NCBI GenBank assembly: GCA_017308135.1 | Contig: JAFKFM010000006.1 | Location: 685,724-749,723 of the forward strand | Direction of reading: 5' to 3' | Length of the DNA stretch: 64,000 nucleotides | Origin: Alphaproteobacteria bacterium | Lineage (GTDB): Bacteria; Pseudomonadota; Alphaproteobacteria; CACIAM-22H2 | In this document: in pieces, positions 52,332 through 62,085 of the stretch | Layout: each line of letters opens with the position of its first letter | Position numbering within the stretch: the stretch's first letter is position 1 | Notes under the pieces: generated by a model | Database searches by the model: none | Told to the model about the DNA's origin: nothing | Seen by the model: only the letters and a program-made list of their open reading frames with translations | Position numbers and translations under genes: made by a program

Positions 52332-53384
52332 ATGGGCACGATCCTCGTCACCGGCGGCTGCGGCTTCATCGGCTCGGCATTCATTCGCTTGGCCTTGCGC
52401 GACGCCGATACGCGCATCGTCAATGTGGACAAGCTCGGCTACGCCGCGAACCCCGAAGCGCTGGAGGGAGCCGCGCAGAATCCGCGCTACGCCTTCCACA
52501 AGGCGGATATCGGCGACCGTGCGGCCATGCAGGGTATCCTCGCCAAGCACAAGCCCGACGCGGTGGTGAATTTCGCGGCCGAGACGCATGTCGATCGCTC
52601 GATCGACGGGCCGCTCGCCTTCATCGAGACGAATGTCGGCGCCACGGCGCGCCTGCTGGTCGAGGTGCTGGAATATTGGCGCGGGCGCGGCTCGCCCGCC
52701 GATTTCCGCTTCCTGCATGTCTCGACCGATGAAGTCTTCGGCGCGTTGGAACCCGACGACGAACCCTTCCGCGAGACCACGGCTTACGCGCCGAATTCGC
52801 CTTATGCGGCCAGCAAGGCGGCGTCCGATCATCTGGTACGCGCGTGGTTCAAGACCTATGGCTTGCCGGCACTGATCACGAACTGCTCCAACAATTACGG
52901 GCCGTGGCAATTCCCGGAGAAGCTGATCCCGCTGATGATCGCGAAAGCGAAAGCGGGCGAGAAGCTACCGGTCTATGGCGACGGGCAGCAGATCCGCGAT
53001 TGGCTGTATGTCGAAGATCATGTGCGCGGCCTCAAAGCCGCACTCGAAAAGGGCAAGCCGGGCGAGGTCTACGCCTTCGGCGGCGGGGCGGAACTCGCCA
53101 ACCTGACGATCGTCAAAACGATCTGCGCGCATATCGACGCGAAGCTGGGCGTGCCGATGGAAGGCCCGCGCACGCGGCTGATCGAATATGTCGCCGACCG
53201 GCCCGGCCATGATCGCCGCTACGCGATCGACGCGGCGAAGGCGATGCGCGAACTCCGCTGGGCGCCGCAGCACGATTTCGAATCGGGCCTCGCCGCGACG
53301 ATCGATTGGTATCTCGCCGCCGGCGATTGGCTCGGGCGCATCAAGGCGGAGCGCTACGCGCTGTCGCGCCTCGGGACCGGCTGA
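52332..53384 (+). CDS. rfbB: dTDP-glucose 4,6-dehydratase
   Basis: 350-aa extended SDR. TGGCGFIGSAFIR, AAETHVDRSIDGP, STDEVFG, catalytic YAASKAASD, NNYGPWQFPEKLIPLMI and the late RPGHDRRYAID block, all RmlB marks. Start ATG at 52332; a GTG at 52326 overlapping the rfbA stop is an alternative. Confidence 0.95.
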   Translation: MGTILVTGGCGFIGSAFIRLALRDADTRIVNVDKLGYAANPEALEGAAQNPRYAFHKADIGDRAAMQGILAKHKPDAVVNFAAETHVDRSIDGPLAFIETNVGATARLLVEVLEYWRGRGSPADFRFLHVSTDEVFGALEPDDEPFRETTAYAPNSPYAASKAASDHLVRAWFKTYGLPALITNCSNNYGPWQFPEKLIPLMIAKAKAGEKLPVYGDGQQIRDWLYVEDHVRGLKAALEKGKPGEVYAFGGGAELANLTIVKTICAHIDAKLGVPMEGPRTRLIEYVADRPGHDRRYAIDAAKAMRELRWAPQHDFESGLAATIDWYLAAGDWLGRIKAERYALSRLGTG

Positions 53385-53386
53385 CG

Positions 53387-54271
53387 ATGCGCGTGCTCGT
53401 CCTTGGCGGCGACGGGCAAGTCGGCCGCGCGCTAAGCGAACGGGCGGATAAGGCCGAACATCAGGCGATCGCCTTCGGGCGCGATGCGGTCGATGCGACC
53501 GACGAGACCGCGATCCGCGCGGCGATCGATACGACCGATGCGCAAGCGCTCGTCAACGCCGCCGCTTATACGGCCGTCGACAAAGCCGAAAGCGACGAAA
53601 CGGCGGCCCATAAGCTCAATGCCGAAGCGCCCGGCCTGCACGCGCGAATCGCGGCCGAAGCGAGCATTCCCTATCTCCATATCTCGACCGATTACGTTTT
53701 CGCGGGCAACGGAACCGCACCCTATAAGGAAAGCGATCCTTGCGCGCCGCAATCGGTCTATGGCCGCACCAAGCGCGCGGGCGAAATCGCGGCATGGCAA
53801 GCGGGCGGACGGGTGGCGATCCTGCGCACGTCGTGGGTGTTCGCGCCCTGGGGCAATAATTTCGTGCGCACGATGCTGCGCCTTGCTGCGACCAAGCCGG
53901 AGCTGCGCGTCGTCGACGATCAGCGCGGCGGACCGACCTCGGCGCTCGACATCGCCGACGCGATCTATCGCATCCTGCCCAAGCTCGCCGATCCCGCGCA
54001 AAAAGACGCGACCGGCGTCTTCCATTTCCAAGGCCGCCCGGCCGTCACCTGGGCCGCTTTCGCCGATGCGATTCTCGACGAAGGCGCCAAGCACGGTCAT
54101 AAGCGCCCGCCGATCGTGAGGATCACGACGGCCGAATATCCCACGCCGGCCGCGCGGCCCGCGAATTCGGTGTTGGATTGCGCGCGTTATTCGCGCGTGT
54201 TCGAAGTGGCCCCGCCGGATTGGCGCGTGGGCCTCGCGGACGCCGTGCCGGCGTTGCTCAAACTTCTTTGA
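53387..54271 (+). CDS. rfbD: dTDP-4-dehydrorhamnose reductase
   Basis: 294 aa. VLVLGGDGQVGRAL, NAAAYTAVDKAE, STDYVFAGNGTAPYKESDPC, YGRTKRAGE and RTSWVFAPWGNNFVRTML are RmlD hallmarks. Completes dTDP-L-rhamnose. Its 3' end overlaps the convergent gene by 14 bp. Confidence 0.95.
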   Translation: MRVLVLGGDGQVGRALSERADKAEHQAIAFGRDAVDATDETAIRAAIDTTDAQALVNAAAYTAVDKAESDETAAHKLNAEAPGLHARIAAEASIPYLHISTDYVFAGNGTAPYKESDPCAPQSVYGRTKRAGEIAAWQAGGRVAILRTSWVFAPWGNNFVRTMLRLAATKPELRVVDDQRGGPTSALDIADAIYRILPKLADPAQKDATGVFHFQGRPAVTWAAFADAILDEGAKHGHKRPPIVRITTAEYPTPAARPANSVLDCARYSRVFEVAPPDWRVGLADAVPALLKLL

Positions 54272-56153
54272 ATTCGGGCACGAGCTTTTTCAGCATCGCG
54301 CGCACGGCTTCGTGATCGCCGTTGCGGGCGACGATCTCCAACTCCGCCAAGGCGATGCGTAAACGCTCCAGCGCGTCGAGTTCGGGGCGCGCGAGCAGGA
54401 TGCCCGGTGTGGCGGTGGGCGAGGGTGCTTCGTCGCCGTGGAACAATTCCTCGTCCAGCTTCTCGCCGGGGCGCAAACCGGTGAACACGATCTTCACGTC
54501 GCGGTCGGGGCGCTTGCCGGCAAGGCGGATCATGCGCCGGGCAAGATCCTGGATGCGCACCGGTGCGCCCATTTCCAGCACCATGATCGCGCCGACCGAC
54601 GGGCCGTTCGCGGCGGTGGCCAGCACGCTCGCTTGCAGGACGAGCTCGCAGGCCTCGCGAATGGTCATGAAATAGCGGCGCACGTCGGGATGCGTGACGG
54701 TCAGCGGACCGCCGGCGGCAAGCTGTCGCTGGAACAACGGCACGACCGAACCCGACGAGCCCAGCACGTTGCCGAAGCGCACGGTCACGAATTGCGTCGG
54801 GCTTTGGGCCGCGTCCAACGCTTGGCAAAGTTTCTCGGCCAAGCGCTTGGTGGCACCCAAAATATTCGACGGGTTGACCGCCTTGTCGGTCGAAATCATC
54901 ACGACCGCGCGCGTCCCCGAAGCGATCGCCGCGTCGGCGACGTTGCGCGTGCCGATGGCGTTGGTGAGCGCGCCTTCGGACGGATTGTCCTCCAGGATCG
55001 GTACGTGTTTGAGCGCCGCCGCGTGGAACACGATCTCCGGCTTCTCGGCGGCGAACACGCTCGCCAGGCGCTGCGGGTCGCGGACATCGGCCATGATGCC
55101 CACGCGCTTCACCTCGGGCCAAGTTTCGGCGAGCTCGCGGTCGATCGTGTAGAGCGCGTGTTCGGCGTTTTCGATCAGCGCGAGCTTGGCGGGGCCGCGC
55201 TGCGCGATCTGGCGCACGAGTTCCGCGCCGATCGAGCCGCCGGCCCCGGTCACCAGCACGCGCTTGCCGCGAATGAGGCCATCCATCGCCGGGCGGTCGA
55301 GCACGCGTTGCGGCCGGCCGAGCAGATCTTCGATCGCGATGGGCGCCGTGGCGGTCGCGTCCGCGTCGCCGGACAGGTCGTTGATGCGCGGCAGGCGAAC
55401 GGCGGTCATGCCCAGGCTGTCGGCCGTATCGACCAAGGCTTCCAGCGCTTGGCCTTCGATATGCGGGGCGGCGACGACCAAACGCTGCGGCCCGCGCCCC
55501 TTCGCCTTCATCGCCTGCACGATTTCCGGCAAGCGGTCGAGCGAGCCCAAAATTTCCACGCCGCCGATGCGCCGCCCGGTGCGCGTGTTGCCGTCATCGA
55601 CGATGCCCATCACGAAATAGGGCGCGCGGCGGCGGCGGCGATTGGCCTGGATGAACAACTCGGCGCCGTCATTGGCGCCGACGATCAGCACGGGCACTTG
55701 ATCGTCGCGCGGCGCGCCGGCGACGAGGTTCAAATTCCCTTCGCGCACGGCACGATAGAGCAAGCGCGATCCGGCGATGAAGGCGAAGAGCACCGTCCAC
55801 ACGATGAACAGCGCCGAACGCGGCATGGCCCCCAATCGCTGCCACAGGAACATCGCGGGCAGGAACAGCAGCACGGCCAGCGTGACCGCGCGTGCGGCCA
55901 GCAGCAAATCTTCGACGCCCGCGTAACGCCACACGCCGCGCGGCAAGCCGGTCAGGCTGAAGGCGATTCCGGCGGCGAGGGCGAAGACCGCCGCTCCGCC
56001 CCAGATGAACTCGCCGGGATAGTCCCACAGATCGTCGCCCAGGCGCAGATACAGCGCCGCGACGAACGCCACGGCCGCCAGGCCGATATCGATCGCCATC
56101 GACAAGCGCACGCGGTCGAACCGCGACAGGAAAGTGCCGGGACCCTTGGCCAT
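54258..56153 (-). CDS. Membrane polysaccharide biosynthesis dehydratase (WbpM/CapD family)
   Basis: 631 aa. Four N-terminal membrane helices (~10-135), a CoA-binding-like domain (VPVLIVGANDGAELFIQ), then an extended SDR domain (~290-570): VTGAGGSIGAELVRQI, HAAALKHVPILEDNP, STDKAVNPSNILGATKR, RFGNVLGSSGSV. The residue four before the active-site Lys is Leu rather than the Met of WbpM or the usual Tyr. Family members are UDP-GlcNAc 4,6-dehydratases that begin QuiNAc/FucNAc synthesis. ATG at 56153 preferred to a TTG at 56192. Confidence 0.9.
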   Translation of the reverse strand: MAKGPGTFLSRFDRVRLSMAIDIGLAAVAFVAALYLRLGDDLWDYPGEFIWGGAAVFALAAGIAFSLTGLPRGVWRYAGVEDLLLAARAVTLAVLLFLPAMFLWQRLGAMPRSALFIVWTVLFAFIAGSRLLYRAVREGNLNLVAGAPRDDQVPVLIVGANDGAELFIQANRRRRRAPYFVMGIVDDGNTRTGRRIGGVEILGSLDRLPEIVQAMKAKGRGPQRLVVAAPHIEGQALEALVDTADSLGMTAVRLPRINDLSGDADATATAPIAIEDLLGRPQRVLDRPAMDGLIRGKRVLVTGAGGSIGAELVRQIAQRGPAKLALIENAEHALYTIDRELAETWPEVKRVGIMADVRDPQRLASVFAAEKPEIVFHAAALKHVPILEDNPSEGALTNAIGTRNVADAAIASGTRAVVMISTDKAVNPSNILGATKRLAEKLCQALDAAQSPTQFVTVRFGNVLGSSGSVVPLFQRQLAAGGPLTVTHPDVRRYFMTIREACELVLQASVLATAANGPSVGAIMVLEMGAPVRIQDLARRMIRLAGKRPDRDVKIVFTGLRPGEKLDEELFHGDEAPSPTATPGILLARPELDALERLRIALAELEIVARNGDHEAVRAMLKKLVPEFKEV

Positions 56154-56245
56154 ATCGGGCTCTTGCGTAAACAAGCCCGTCCGATTTGCCAAGGGAATTG
56201 CGGCACTTGGCCTTTCCGGGCGGGCGTTTTAGGGTCGGACCCGTG

Positions 56246-57211
56246 ATGCAAAAACGCGCCCTTGGCCGTACCGGCCTGTCCGTCTCCCCCATCGGCTTCG
56301 GCGCCTGGGGGATCGGCGGTTTCGTGCCCGGCGCTTCCTACGGCAAAACCGACGATGCGGTGTCCAAGGCCGCGCTACGCCGGGCTTTCGACCGTGGGAT
56401 CGATTTCGTCGATACCGCCCCCGCCTATGGCGACGGACATTCGGAGGAATTGATCGGCGAAACCCTGGCCGACATGCCGCAAGCCGATCGCGACCGGATC
56501 GTGGTTGCGACCAAGGCGGGGCAAACGCGCTTCGCCGATCCGGTCGATTTCTCGCCCGAAGCGATCAAGGCATCGGCCGCTTCATCGTTGAAGCGGTTGC
56601 GTCGATCGGCGATCGATCTATTGCAGCTCCATAACGCGACGCCGGAATTGCTGCGCGAACGGCCGGAGATTTTGGGCGCGCTGGAGGATTTGCGCCGTGC
56701 TGGCACGATCCGCGCCTGGGGGTTGTCGATGAAGTCGCCGGCGGAAGCAAAAGCCGGGATCGAAGAATTCGCCGCCCCGGTGGTGCAGGCGAATTACAAC
56801 GTCATCGATCATCGCGCGGCCGATTGCGGCCTGTTCGATGCGGCGGCGAAAGCGGGGGCGAGCGTCATCGCGCGCACGCCGCTGGCCTTCGGGTTCCTCA
56901 GCGGCAATCTGTCGGCCGACGCGGTGTTCCCCGACGGCGACCATCGCCGCCAATGGCCCAAGGAACGCTTGGCGCTGTGGGCGAAGGCGGCGCGCGAATT
57001 CATCGGCGATATCGCCGCCCGCGAACAGCAAAGCCTCGCCCAGATCGCGTTGCGCTTTTGCTTGTCGCGGCCGGAGGTGGCCACGACCATCCCGGGCATG
57101 TTGCGGCCGGAGGAAGCGGACCTCAACGTCGCAGCGGGCGAAGCCGGCGCGCTGCCGGCCGCCGATCTCGACCGGATCGCGCGCGACTACAAGGCCTCCG
57201 CGTTCGCCTAA
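56246..57211 (+). CDS. Aldo/keto reductase
   Basis: 321-aa TIM barrel. LGRTGLSVSPIGFGAWGIGG, DTAPAYGDGHSEELIGE (Asp, Tyr), VATKAGQ (Lys) and LLQLHN (His) give the full AKR tetrad. NADPH-dependent carbonyl reduction; location suggests a sugar or small aldehyde substrate. A GTG at 56243 could also start it. Confidence 0.9.
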   Translation: MQKRALGRTGLSVSPIGFGAWGIGGFVPGASYGKTDDAVSKAALRRAFDRGIDFVDTAPAYGDGHSEELIGETLADMPQADRDRIVVATKAGQTRFADPVDFSPEAIKASAASSLKRLRRSAIDLLQLHNATPELLRERPEILGALEDLRRAGTIRAWGLSMKSPAEAKAGIEEFAAPVVQANYNVIDHRAADCGLFDAAAKAGASVIARTPLAFGFLSGNLSADAVFPDGDHRRQWPKERLALWAKAAREFIGDIAAREQQSLAQIALRFCLSRPEVATTIPGMLRPEEADLNVAAGEAGALPAADLDRIARDYKASAFA

Positions 57212-58335
57212 CGCACCAGCGGGACGACTTTGTCCTTCACCGTCGCGATCACTTGTTCGATATCGGCATCCGGCATGCCCGGCCACAGCGGCAGCGTGAT
57301 TTCGCCTTCGCCCCATTCGTAGGACACGGGGAAGGAGGCGGGCGTGAAGCCGTACTTCTCGCGATAGTAGGTCAGCGTCGGGACCGAGCGATAATTCACC
57401 GTCACCGGCACGCCCGCTTCGTTCAACGCCGCGATCGCCGCGTCGCGTTGCGCGGGCTTCACATGGATCGGGAACAAATGCTCGGCCGACACGCTGCCCT
57501 TGTCGAGCTTGGCGAGGCGGATCGGCAGATTGGCGAAAGCGTCGCGATAGCGATCCGACAACGCCGTGCGCGCGGGCAGGCGTTCGCGGATCGTCGCGAT
57601 CTGGTTGGGCAGCAACGCCGCGAGCAGATCGGGCAGATTGGCCTTCACGCCCAAGCGCGCCATGTCCCAATGCCGGTACTGGCCCGATTTGAAACGATCG
57701 GCGGCGATGGCGCTCATGCCGTGCAGGCGCGTCTGCTGCAACTTGCCGAACAGATCCGCGTCGCTGGTGACCATCGCCCCGCCTTCGCCGCAGGTGACGT
57801 TCTTGGTCGCATAGAACGAGAAGATCGCGAGATCCGAATGCTTGCCCGGCGGTTCGCCGTCGCGCGTGCCCTCGAAGCAATGCGCGCAATCTTCGAGGAT
57901 GCGCACGGATTTGGGCAACGCGGCGCGCAGGCCCTTCATGCCGCACATCTGCCCGTACATATGGACGGGGATGACGAGCTTGGTGTTCTTGGTGACGGCC
58001 TTCGCGGTCAACTCGGGCGTCATCAGCAGCGTGTCGGGATCGACATCGACGAAGACGGGCTTGGCGCCGACCAGCTCGACCATATTCGCCGTGGCGATAA
58101 AGGTTTGCGCGGGCACGATCACTTCGTCGCCCGGGCCGATATCCATGGCGAGGAGGGCGGCGAGCGCCCCGTTGGTCCAGGAATTGACCAGCAGCGCATG
58201 GGTTTGGCCGAAGAATTCGCAAAGCTGCGCCTCGACCTTTTTGCCGACACCGCCCGAGGTCAGGAACGGCGTGTCGAGAACTTCCGCGATCCCCTTGGCG
58301 TCGGCCGAGGACAGGCCGTGACGGTAGAACTGCAT
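57208..58335 (-). CDS. DegT/DnrJ/EryC1/StrS sugar aminotransferase
   Basis: 375 aa. Unlike the enzyme at 45180, it keeps the PLP lysine: FSFYATKNVTCGEGGAMVTSD. Also VNSWTNGALAALLAMDIGPGDEVIVPAQTF and ILEDCAHCFEGT. Transfers an amino group, probably from glutamate, to a keto-sugar nucleotide. It overlaps the aldo/keto reductase gene stop by 4 bp (convergent). GDP-perosamine-, Qui4N- or Qui3N-type products are possible. Confidence 0.9.
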   Translation of the reverse strand: MQFYRHGLSSADAKGIAEVLDTPFLTSGGVGKKVEAQLCEFFGQTHALLVNSWTNGALAALLAMDIGPGDEVIVPAQTFIATANMVELVGAKPVFVDVDPDTLLMTPELTAKAVTKNTKLVIPVHMYGQMCGMKGLRAALPKSVRILEDCAHCFEGTRDGEPPGKHSDLAIFSFYATKNVTCGEGGAMVTSDADLFGKLQQTRLHGMSAIAADRFKSGQYRHWDMARLGVKANLPDLLAALLPNQIATIRERLPARTALSDRYRDAFANLPIRLAKLDKGSVSAEHLFPIHVKPAQRDAAIAALNEAGVPVTVNYRSVPTLTYYREKYGFTPASFPVSYEWGEGEITLPLWPGMPDADIEQVIATVKDKVVPLVR

Positions 58336-58430
58336 GGCGCACTCCGGAAATGACCGCTTCTTGTCGGCAGGATGGGCGCGGAAGTCAACAGAGGCTAGAA
58401 TCCGCCGGGTTCGATTCGGGAGACGCGAAA

Positions 58431-59216
58431 ATGGCCATCGCCGATATGGAAGCCGTCATCCTCGCGGGCGGGATGGGCACGCGGCTGCGCGAGGAAACCG
58501 ATATCCGCCCCAAGCCGATGATCGAGATCGGCGGGTTGCCGATCCTTGTGCACATCATGCGGATCTATCGCCGCTTCGGGGTGAAGCGCTTCATCGTGTG
58601 CCTGGGCTACAAGGGCAACGTGATCCGCGATTACTTCGTGAATTACCGGCTGCACAACGCCGATCTCGAGATCGACCTTTCCACCAGCGCCGTGCGCGTG
58701 CTGGGCGACGTGGCGCCGCTCGATTTCACCGTCACGCTGGTCGAGACGGGGGCCGACGCGCTGACCGGCAGCCGGATCGCGCGGGCGCTCAAACATGTGC
58801 GCGGCGACACGTTCTTCGCGACCTATGGCGACGGTGTCGCCGATATCGACATCGCGTCGCTGCTCGACACGCATACGCGGTCGGGCAAGCTTGGCACCGT
58901 CACGGCCGTGCATCCGCCGTCGCGCTTCGGCGAGATCGATATCGAAGGTCACGAGGTGCGCACCTTCCGAGAGAAGCCGCAAATCGCCGAGGGCTGGATC
59001 AATGGCGGCTTCATGGTCTTGCGCAAAGCCGCACTCGCTTCCATATCGCCCGAAGACGGGGCGCGCAGTTTGGAAGTCGATGTCTTGCCCAAACTCGCCG
59101 CCGGCAATCAACTCGCCGTGCATCGCCATGGCGGGTTCTGGCAATGTATGGATACGTATCGCGATATGACTCTTCTCAACGAAATGTGGGCATCCGGGAA
59201 GGCGCCGTGGGCATGA
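58431..59216 (+). CDS. rfbF: Glucose-1-phosphate cytidylyltransferase-like
   Basis: 261 aa. AVILAGGMGTRLREETDIRPKPMIEIGGLPILVHIMRIY, the RfbF-typical GVKRFIVCLGYKGNVIRDYFVNYRLHNADLEID, YGDGVADIDI, GWINGGFMVL and FWQCMDTYRDM. Makes CDP-glucose from CTP, the entry to CDP-4-keto-6-deoxyglucose and 3,6-dideoxysugars. GGGAGA precedes the ATG. No rfbG-type CDP-glucose 4,6-dehydratase is obvious unless the gene at 49607 serves. Confidence 0.9.
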   Translation: MAIADMEAVILAGGMGTRLREETDIRPKPMIEIGGLPILVHIMRIYRRFGVKRFIVCLGYKGNVIRDYFVNYRLHNADLEIDLSTSAVRVLGDVAPLDFTVTLVETGADALTGSRIARALKHVRGDTFFATYGDGVADIDIASLLDTHTRSGKLGTVTAVHPPSRFGEIDIEGHEVRTFREKPQIAEGWINGGFMVLRKAALASISPEDGARSLEVDVLPKLAAGNQLAVHRHGGFWQCMDTYRDMTLLNEMWASGKAPWA

Positions 59217-59623
59217 CGATGGAACAAGCGACCGAGAAACTGATTCGCGACTATTACGCCGCCTTCAACGCGCAGGATTGGAACGGCATGCTGGCGCTGC
59301 TGACCGACGATGTGGCGCACGATATCAGCCAGGGCGGGCGCGAAATCGGGCGCGACGCGTTCAAGGCGTTCATGGCGCATATGGATACGAGCTATCGCGA
59401 GAAGGTGCGCGAATTGGTCGTTATGGTCGCCGCCGGTGGTGCGCGCGCCGCCGCGGAATTCGAGCTCGACGGCGAATATCTCAAGACCGACGGCAATTTC
59501 CCGCCGGCCAAGGGCCAGCGTTACACGTTGCGCGTGGGCGCGTTCTTCGACGTGAAGGGCGGCAAAATCGCGCGCGTGTCGAACCACTACAATCTCAAGG
59601 ACTGGCTGGCGCAGGTCAAATGA
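59213..59623 (+). CDS. Ketosteroid isomerase-related protein (NTF2 fold)
   Basis: 136 aa: LIRDYYAAFNAQDWNGMLALLTDDVAHDISQGGREIGRDAFKAFMAHMD, then EGEY-like DGEYLKTDG and KGQRYTLRVGAFFDVKGGKIARVSNHYNLKDW, matching the TIGR02096-type family. Function unknown. ATG overlaps the rfbF stop (ATGA); followed by a GNAT gene with which it is coupled. Confidence 0.85.
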   Translation: MTMEQATEKLIRDYYAAFNAQDWNGMLALLTDDVAHDISQGGREIGRDAFKAFMAHMDTSYREKVRELVVMVAAGGARAAAEFELDGEYLKTDGNFPPAKGQRYTLRVGAFFDVKGGKIARVSNHYNLKDWLAQVK

Positions 59624-60216
59624 GCCTCGCTTTCCAAGTCCTGTCCGGGGCTTCGGTCGAAAGCGTCGTGCCCGATCTCGCGCGGTTGCGCGTGACCGTA
59701 TTCCGCGACTGGCCCTATCTCTACGAAGGCTCGCTCGACTACGAGCGCAAATACCTCGCGAAATACGTCAAGCTGCCGCGCGCCACGATCGTTATCGCCA
59801 AGGACGGCGACGCGATCGTGGGGGCGTCGACTGCCTTGCCGTTGACCGACAGCGAAGCCGAACTGCAAAAGCCGTTCGTCGATGCGGGCTTCGATCCGGC
59901 GGATGTCTACTATTACGGTGAGTCCGTGCTGCTCGCCGAATATCGCGGCCAGGGGGCGGGGGTGCGTTTCTTCGTCGAACGCGAGAAGCGCGCGCGCGAT
60001 CTCGGTTTCAACCTCGCCACGTTCTGCGGTGTGGTGCGCCCCACGGACCATCCCGCCCGTCCCGCCGATTACGTGCCGCTCGACGCGTTCTGGACCAAGC
60101 GCGGGTTCAAGCCGCGCCCCGATCTGACCGCCTCGTTCGAATGGCTCGATCTCGGCGACACGGCGCCGACGCATAAGCCAATGGCCTTTTGGACCAAGGA
60201 TTTGGCCAAGGCCTGA
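59620..60216 (+). CDS. GNAT family N-acetyltransferase
   Basis: 198 aa. RLRVTVFRDWPYLYEGSLDYERKYLAKY start, then VYYYGESVLLAEYRGQGAGVRFF, the acetyl-CoA binding R-G-x-G-x segment. It pairs with the ketosteroid-isomerase-related gene by a 4-nt overlap (ATGA). Substrate unknown. Confidence 0.85.
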   Translation: MSLAFQVLSGASVESVVPDLARLRVTVFRDWPYLYEGSLDYERKYLAKYVKLPRATIVIAKDGDAIVGASTALPLTDSEAELQKPFVDAGFDPADVYYYGESVLLAEYRGQGAGVRFFVEREKRARDLGFNLATFCGVVRPTDHPARPADYVPLDAFWTKRGFKPRPDLTASFEWLDLGDTAPTHKPMAFWTKDLAKA

Positions 60217-60322
60217 CCCCAGCGGCCTTCGCAGTTGCAAAAAATTCTTCGCACGCGCGGTATGTGGTTGTTGACTCGGGACTGCATACAGGATGATGCT
60301 GGAGATAATCCCTCCGCATAAT

Positions 60323-60335
60323 AGAACGCAGTTCT
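60323..60335. promoter_or_regulatory. Inverted repeat upstream of the IclR gene
   Basis: AGAAC-GCA-GTTCT, perfect 5-bp arms, 10 bp before the IclR-type ATG. Position fits an autoregulatory operator. Confidence 0.4.
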
Positions 60336-60345
60336 GACAGGTAGA

Positions 60346-61107
60346 ATGATCGTTCCGATGTCCTATATCGACGTACCGCCCCCCGCCGCCGCCACCGCTC
60401 CCGCCCCGAAACCGAACCGCGACAAAGAAGGCGTTGCCGCCGTCGGCCGGGCGCTGGCCATCGTCGCCGCGTTCGACGAGCGCAGCCCGCGCCTCACGCT
60501 GGCCGAACTCGCCAAGCGCACCGGTCTCTACAAGAGCACCATTCTGCGTTTGTCGGTGTCGCTCGACCGCGCCGGATTTCTGACCCGCGATTCCGATGGC
60601 GCCTTCCGCATCGGGCCGGCCGCGCTGAAGGCGGGCCATCTTTATCAAGCCGCGTTCAAGCTCGGCGACGTGGCGTTGCCCGTCCTGCGCAAGCTGGCCG
60701 AAGAAACCGGCGAGACCGCATCGCTTTATGTGCGCGAGAAGGACGTGCGCGTCTGCTTGCATCGCATCGAATCGACCCACGTCGTGCGTTCGATCGTACG
60801 CGAAGGCGACCGCCGCCCGCTGGGCAAGGGCGCCACGGGCAAGGCTTTGCTCGCCGCCGAAGGCCAAGGGCCGGAATACGACAAGCTGCGCGCCGACGGC
60901 TACATCACGTCGCTGGGCGAAGTAACGCCGGAAAGTGCCGCGATCGCCGTTCCGGTTTACGGCGCCGAAGGCCGCGTCGTCGCCGCGATCGGCTTGTCGG
61001 GGCCCACGCAGCGTTTCGCCGCGTCCGCGATCGACACGATGGCCGCCACATTGAAGCGCGCGGGCGCGGAGCTTTCGCGCCTGCTGGGCGGGGCGGCGCC
61101 CAGCTAA
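60346..61107 (+). CDS. IclR family transcriptional regulator
   Basis: 253 aa. Pro/Ala-rich N-terminus, winged HTH (AVGRALAIVAAFDERSPRLTLAELAKRTGLYKSTILRLSVSL) and an effector domain (VALPVLRKLAEETGETASLYVRE, then GVxxAAIGLSGP-like VVAAIGLSGPTQRF). Likely controls the following catabolic genes in response to their substrate. Start 60346 has an AGG nearby; 60358 is an alternative. Confidence 0.92.
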   Translation: MIVPMSYIDVPPPAAATAPAPKPNRDKEGVAAVGRALAIVAAFDERSPRLTLAELAKRTGLYKSTILRLSVSLDRAGFLTRDSDGAFRIGPAALKAGHLYQAAFKLGDVALPVLRKLAEETGETASLYVREKDVRVCLHRIESTHVVRSIVREGDRRPLGKGATGKALLAAEGQGPEYDKLRADGYITSLGEVTPESAAIAVPVYGAEGRVVAAIGLSGPTQRFAASAIDTMAATLKRAGAELSRLLGGAAPS

Positions 61108-61156
61108 TCGGCGCCGTCGCGACCCGACCCAAATAAAAAAAGATTGGGGAAATGCC

Positions 61157-62083
61157 ATGACGACGAACATCACCATCAGCGAGGTGGGCCCGCGCGACGG
61201 GTTGCAGAACACCAAGATCTTCATGCCGACCGCGGCGAAGAAGCGCTGGATCGCGGCGCTCGCCGCCGCCGGTTTGCGCGAGATCGAAGTGTGTTCCTTC
61301 GTCAATCCGAAGCTGATCCCGCAATTCGCGGACGCGGCCGAGATCGCCGAATTCGCGATGACGATTCCGAATATCCAGGTCGTCGCCCTCGTGCCCAATC
61401 TGAAGGGTGCCGAGCGCGCCGCCGAAACGGGCGTGCATAAAATCTCGCTGCCGATTTCGGCGAGCGAAGCGCATTCCAAATCCAATGTGCGCAAAACCGT
61501 GGACGAGCAAGTCGACGAGCTGAAGCGCATCGTCGCGTTGCGCGACGCTCTGCCCGCCGGGCGCAGGATGGAAGTGAATGGCGGCATTTCGACCGCCTTC
61601 GGCTGCACGCTGCAAGGCGAAGTGCCGCAGGCCGACATGCTGCGTTTGGTCGAGCGCATCGCCGCGACGGGCGCGGACACGATCTCGATCGCCGATACGG
61701 TCGGCTACGCCAACCCCAAACAAGTGCGCGAGATGTTCGTCGAAGCGCGCAAGATCGCGGGCCCGAAACTCGACGCGGCGCATTTCCACAATACGCGGGG
61801 CTTGGGTCTCGCGAACTGCATGGCGGCCTTGGAAGCGGGCGTGACGGCACTCGACTCGTCGATGGCCGGTTTGGGCGGCTGCCCCTATGCGCCGGGCGCT
61901 TCGGGCAACGTCATCACCGAAGATCTCGTCTTCATGCTCGAAGCGATGGGCTATTCGACCGGTGTCGATTTCGACAAGCTGATCGAAGCGCGGCGCATTC
62001 TGGAAGATGCGTTGCCGGGGGCCGAGTTCCACGGCCATCTCGCTAAAGCGGGTCTGCCCAAAGGGTTCAAGGAAGCGGCATAA
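61157..62083 (+). CDS. Hydroxymethylglutaryl-CoA lyase family protein
   Basis: 308-aa TIM-barrel aldol lyase. SEVGPRDGLQN at ~8-18, the metal-binding HFHNTRGLGLAN, and the catalytic-loop Cys signature GLGGCPYAPGASGNVITED. Splits a 3-hydroxy-3-methylglutaryl-CoA-type substrate to acetyl-CoA plus a 2-ketoacid/acetoacetate; related lyases act on citramalyl-CoA-like compounds. Followed 2 bp later by a CoA-transferase. Confidence 0.9.
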   Translation: MTTNITISEVGPRDGLQNTKIFMPTAAKKRWIAALAAAGLREIEVCSFVNPKLIPQFADAAEIAEFAMTIPNIQVVALVPNLKGAERAAETGVHKISLPISASEAHSKSNVRKTVDEQVDELKRIVALRDALPAGRRMEVNGGISTAFGCTLQGEVPQADMLRLVERIAATGADTISIADTVGYANPKQVREMFVEARKIAGPKLDAAHFHNTRGLGLANCMAALEAGVTALDSSMAGLGGCPYAPGASGNVITEDLVFMLEAMGYSTGVDFDKLIEARRILEDALPGAEFHGHLAKAGLPKGFKEAA

Positions 62084-62085
62084 CG

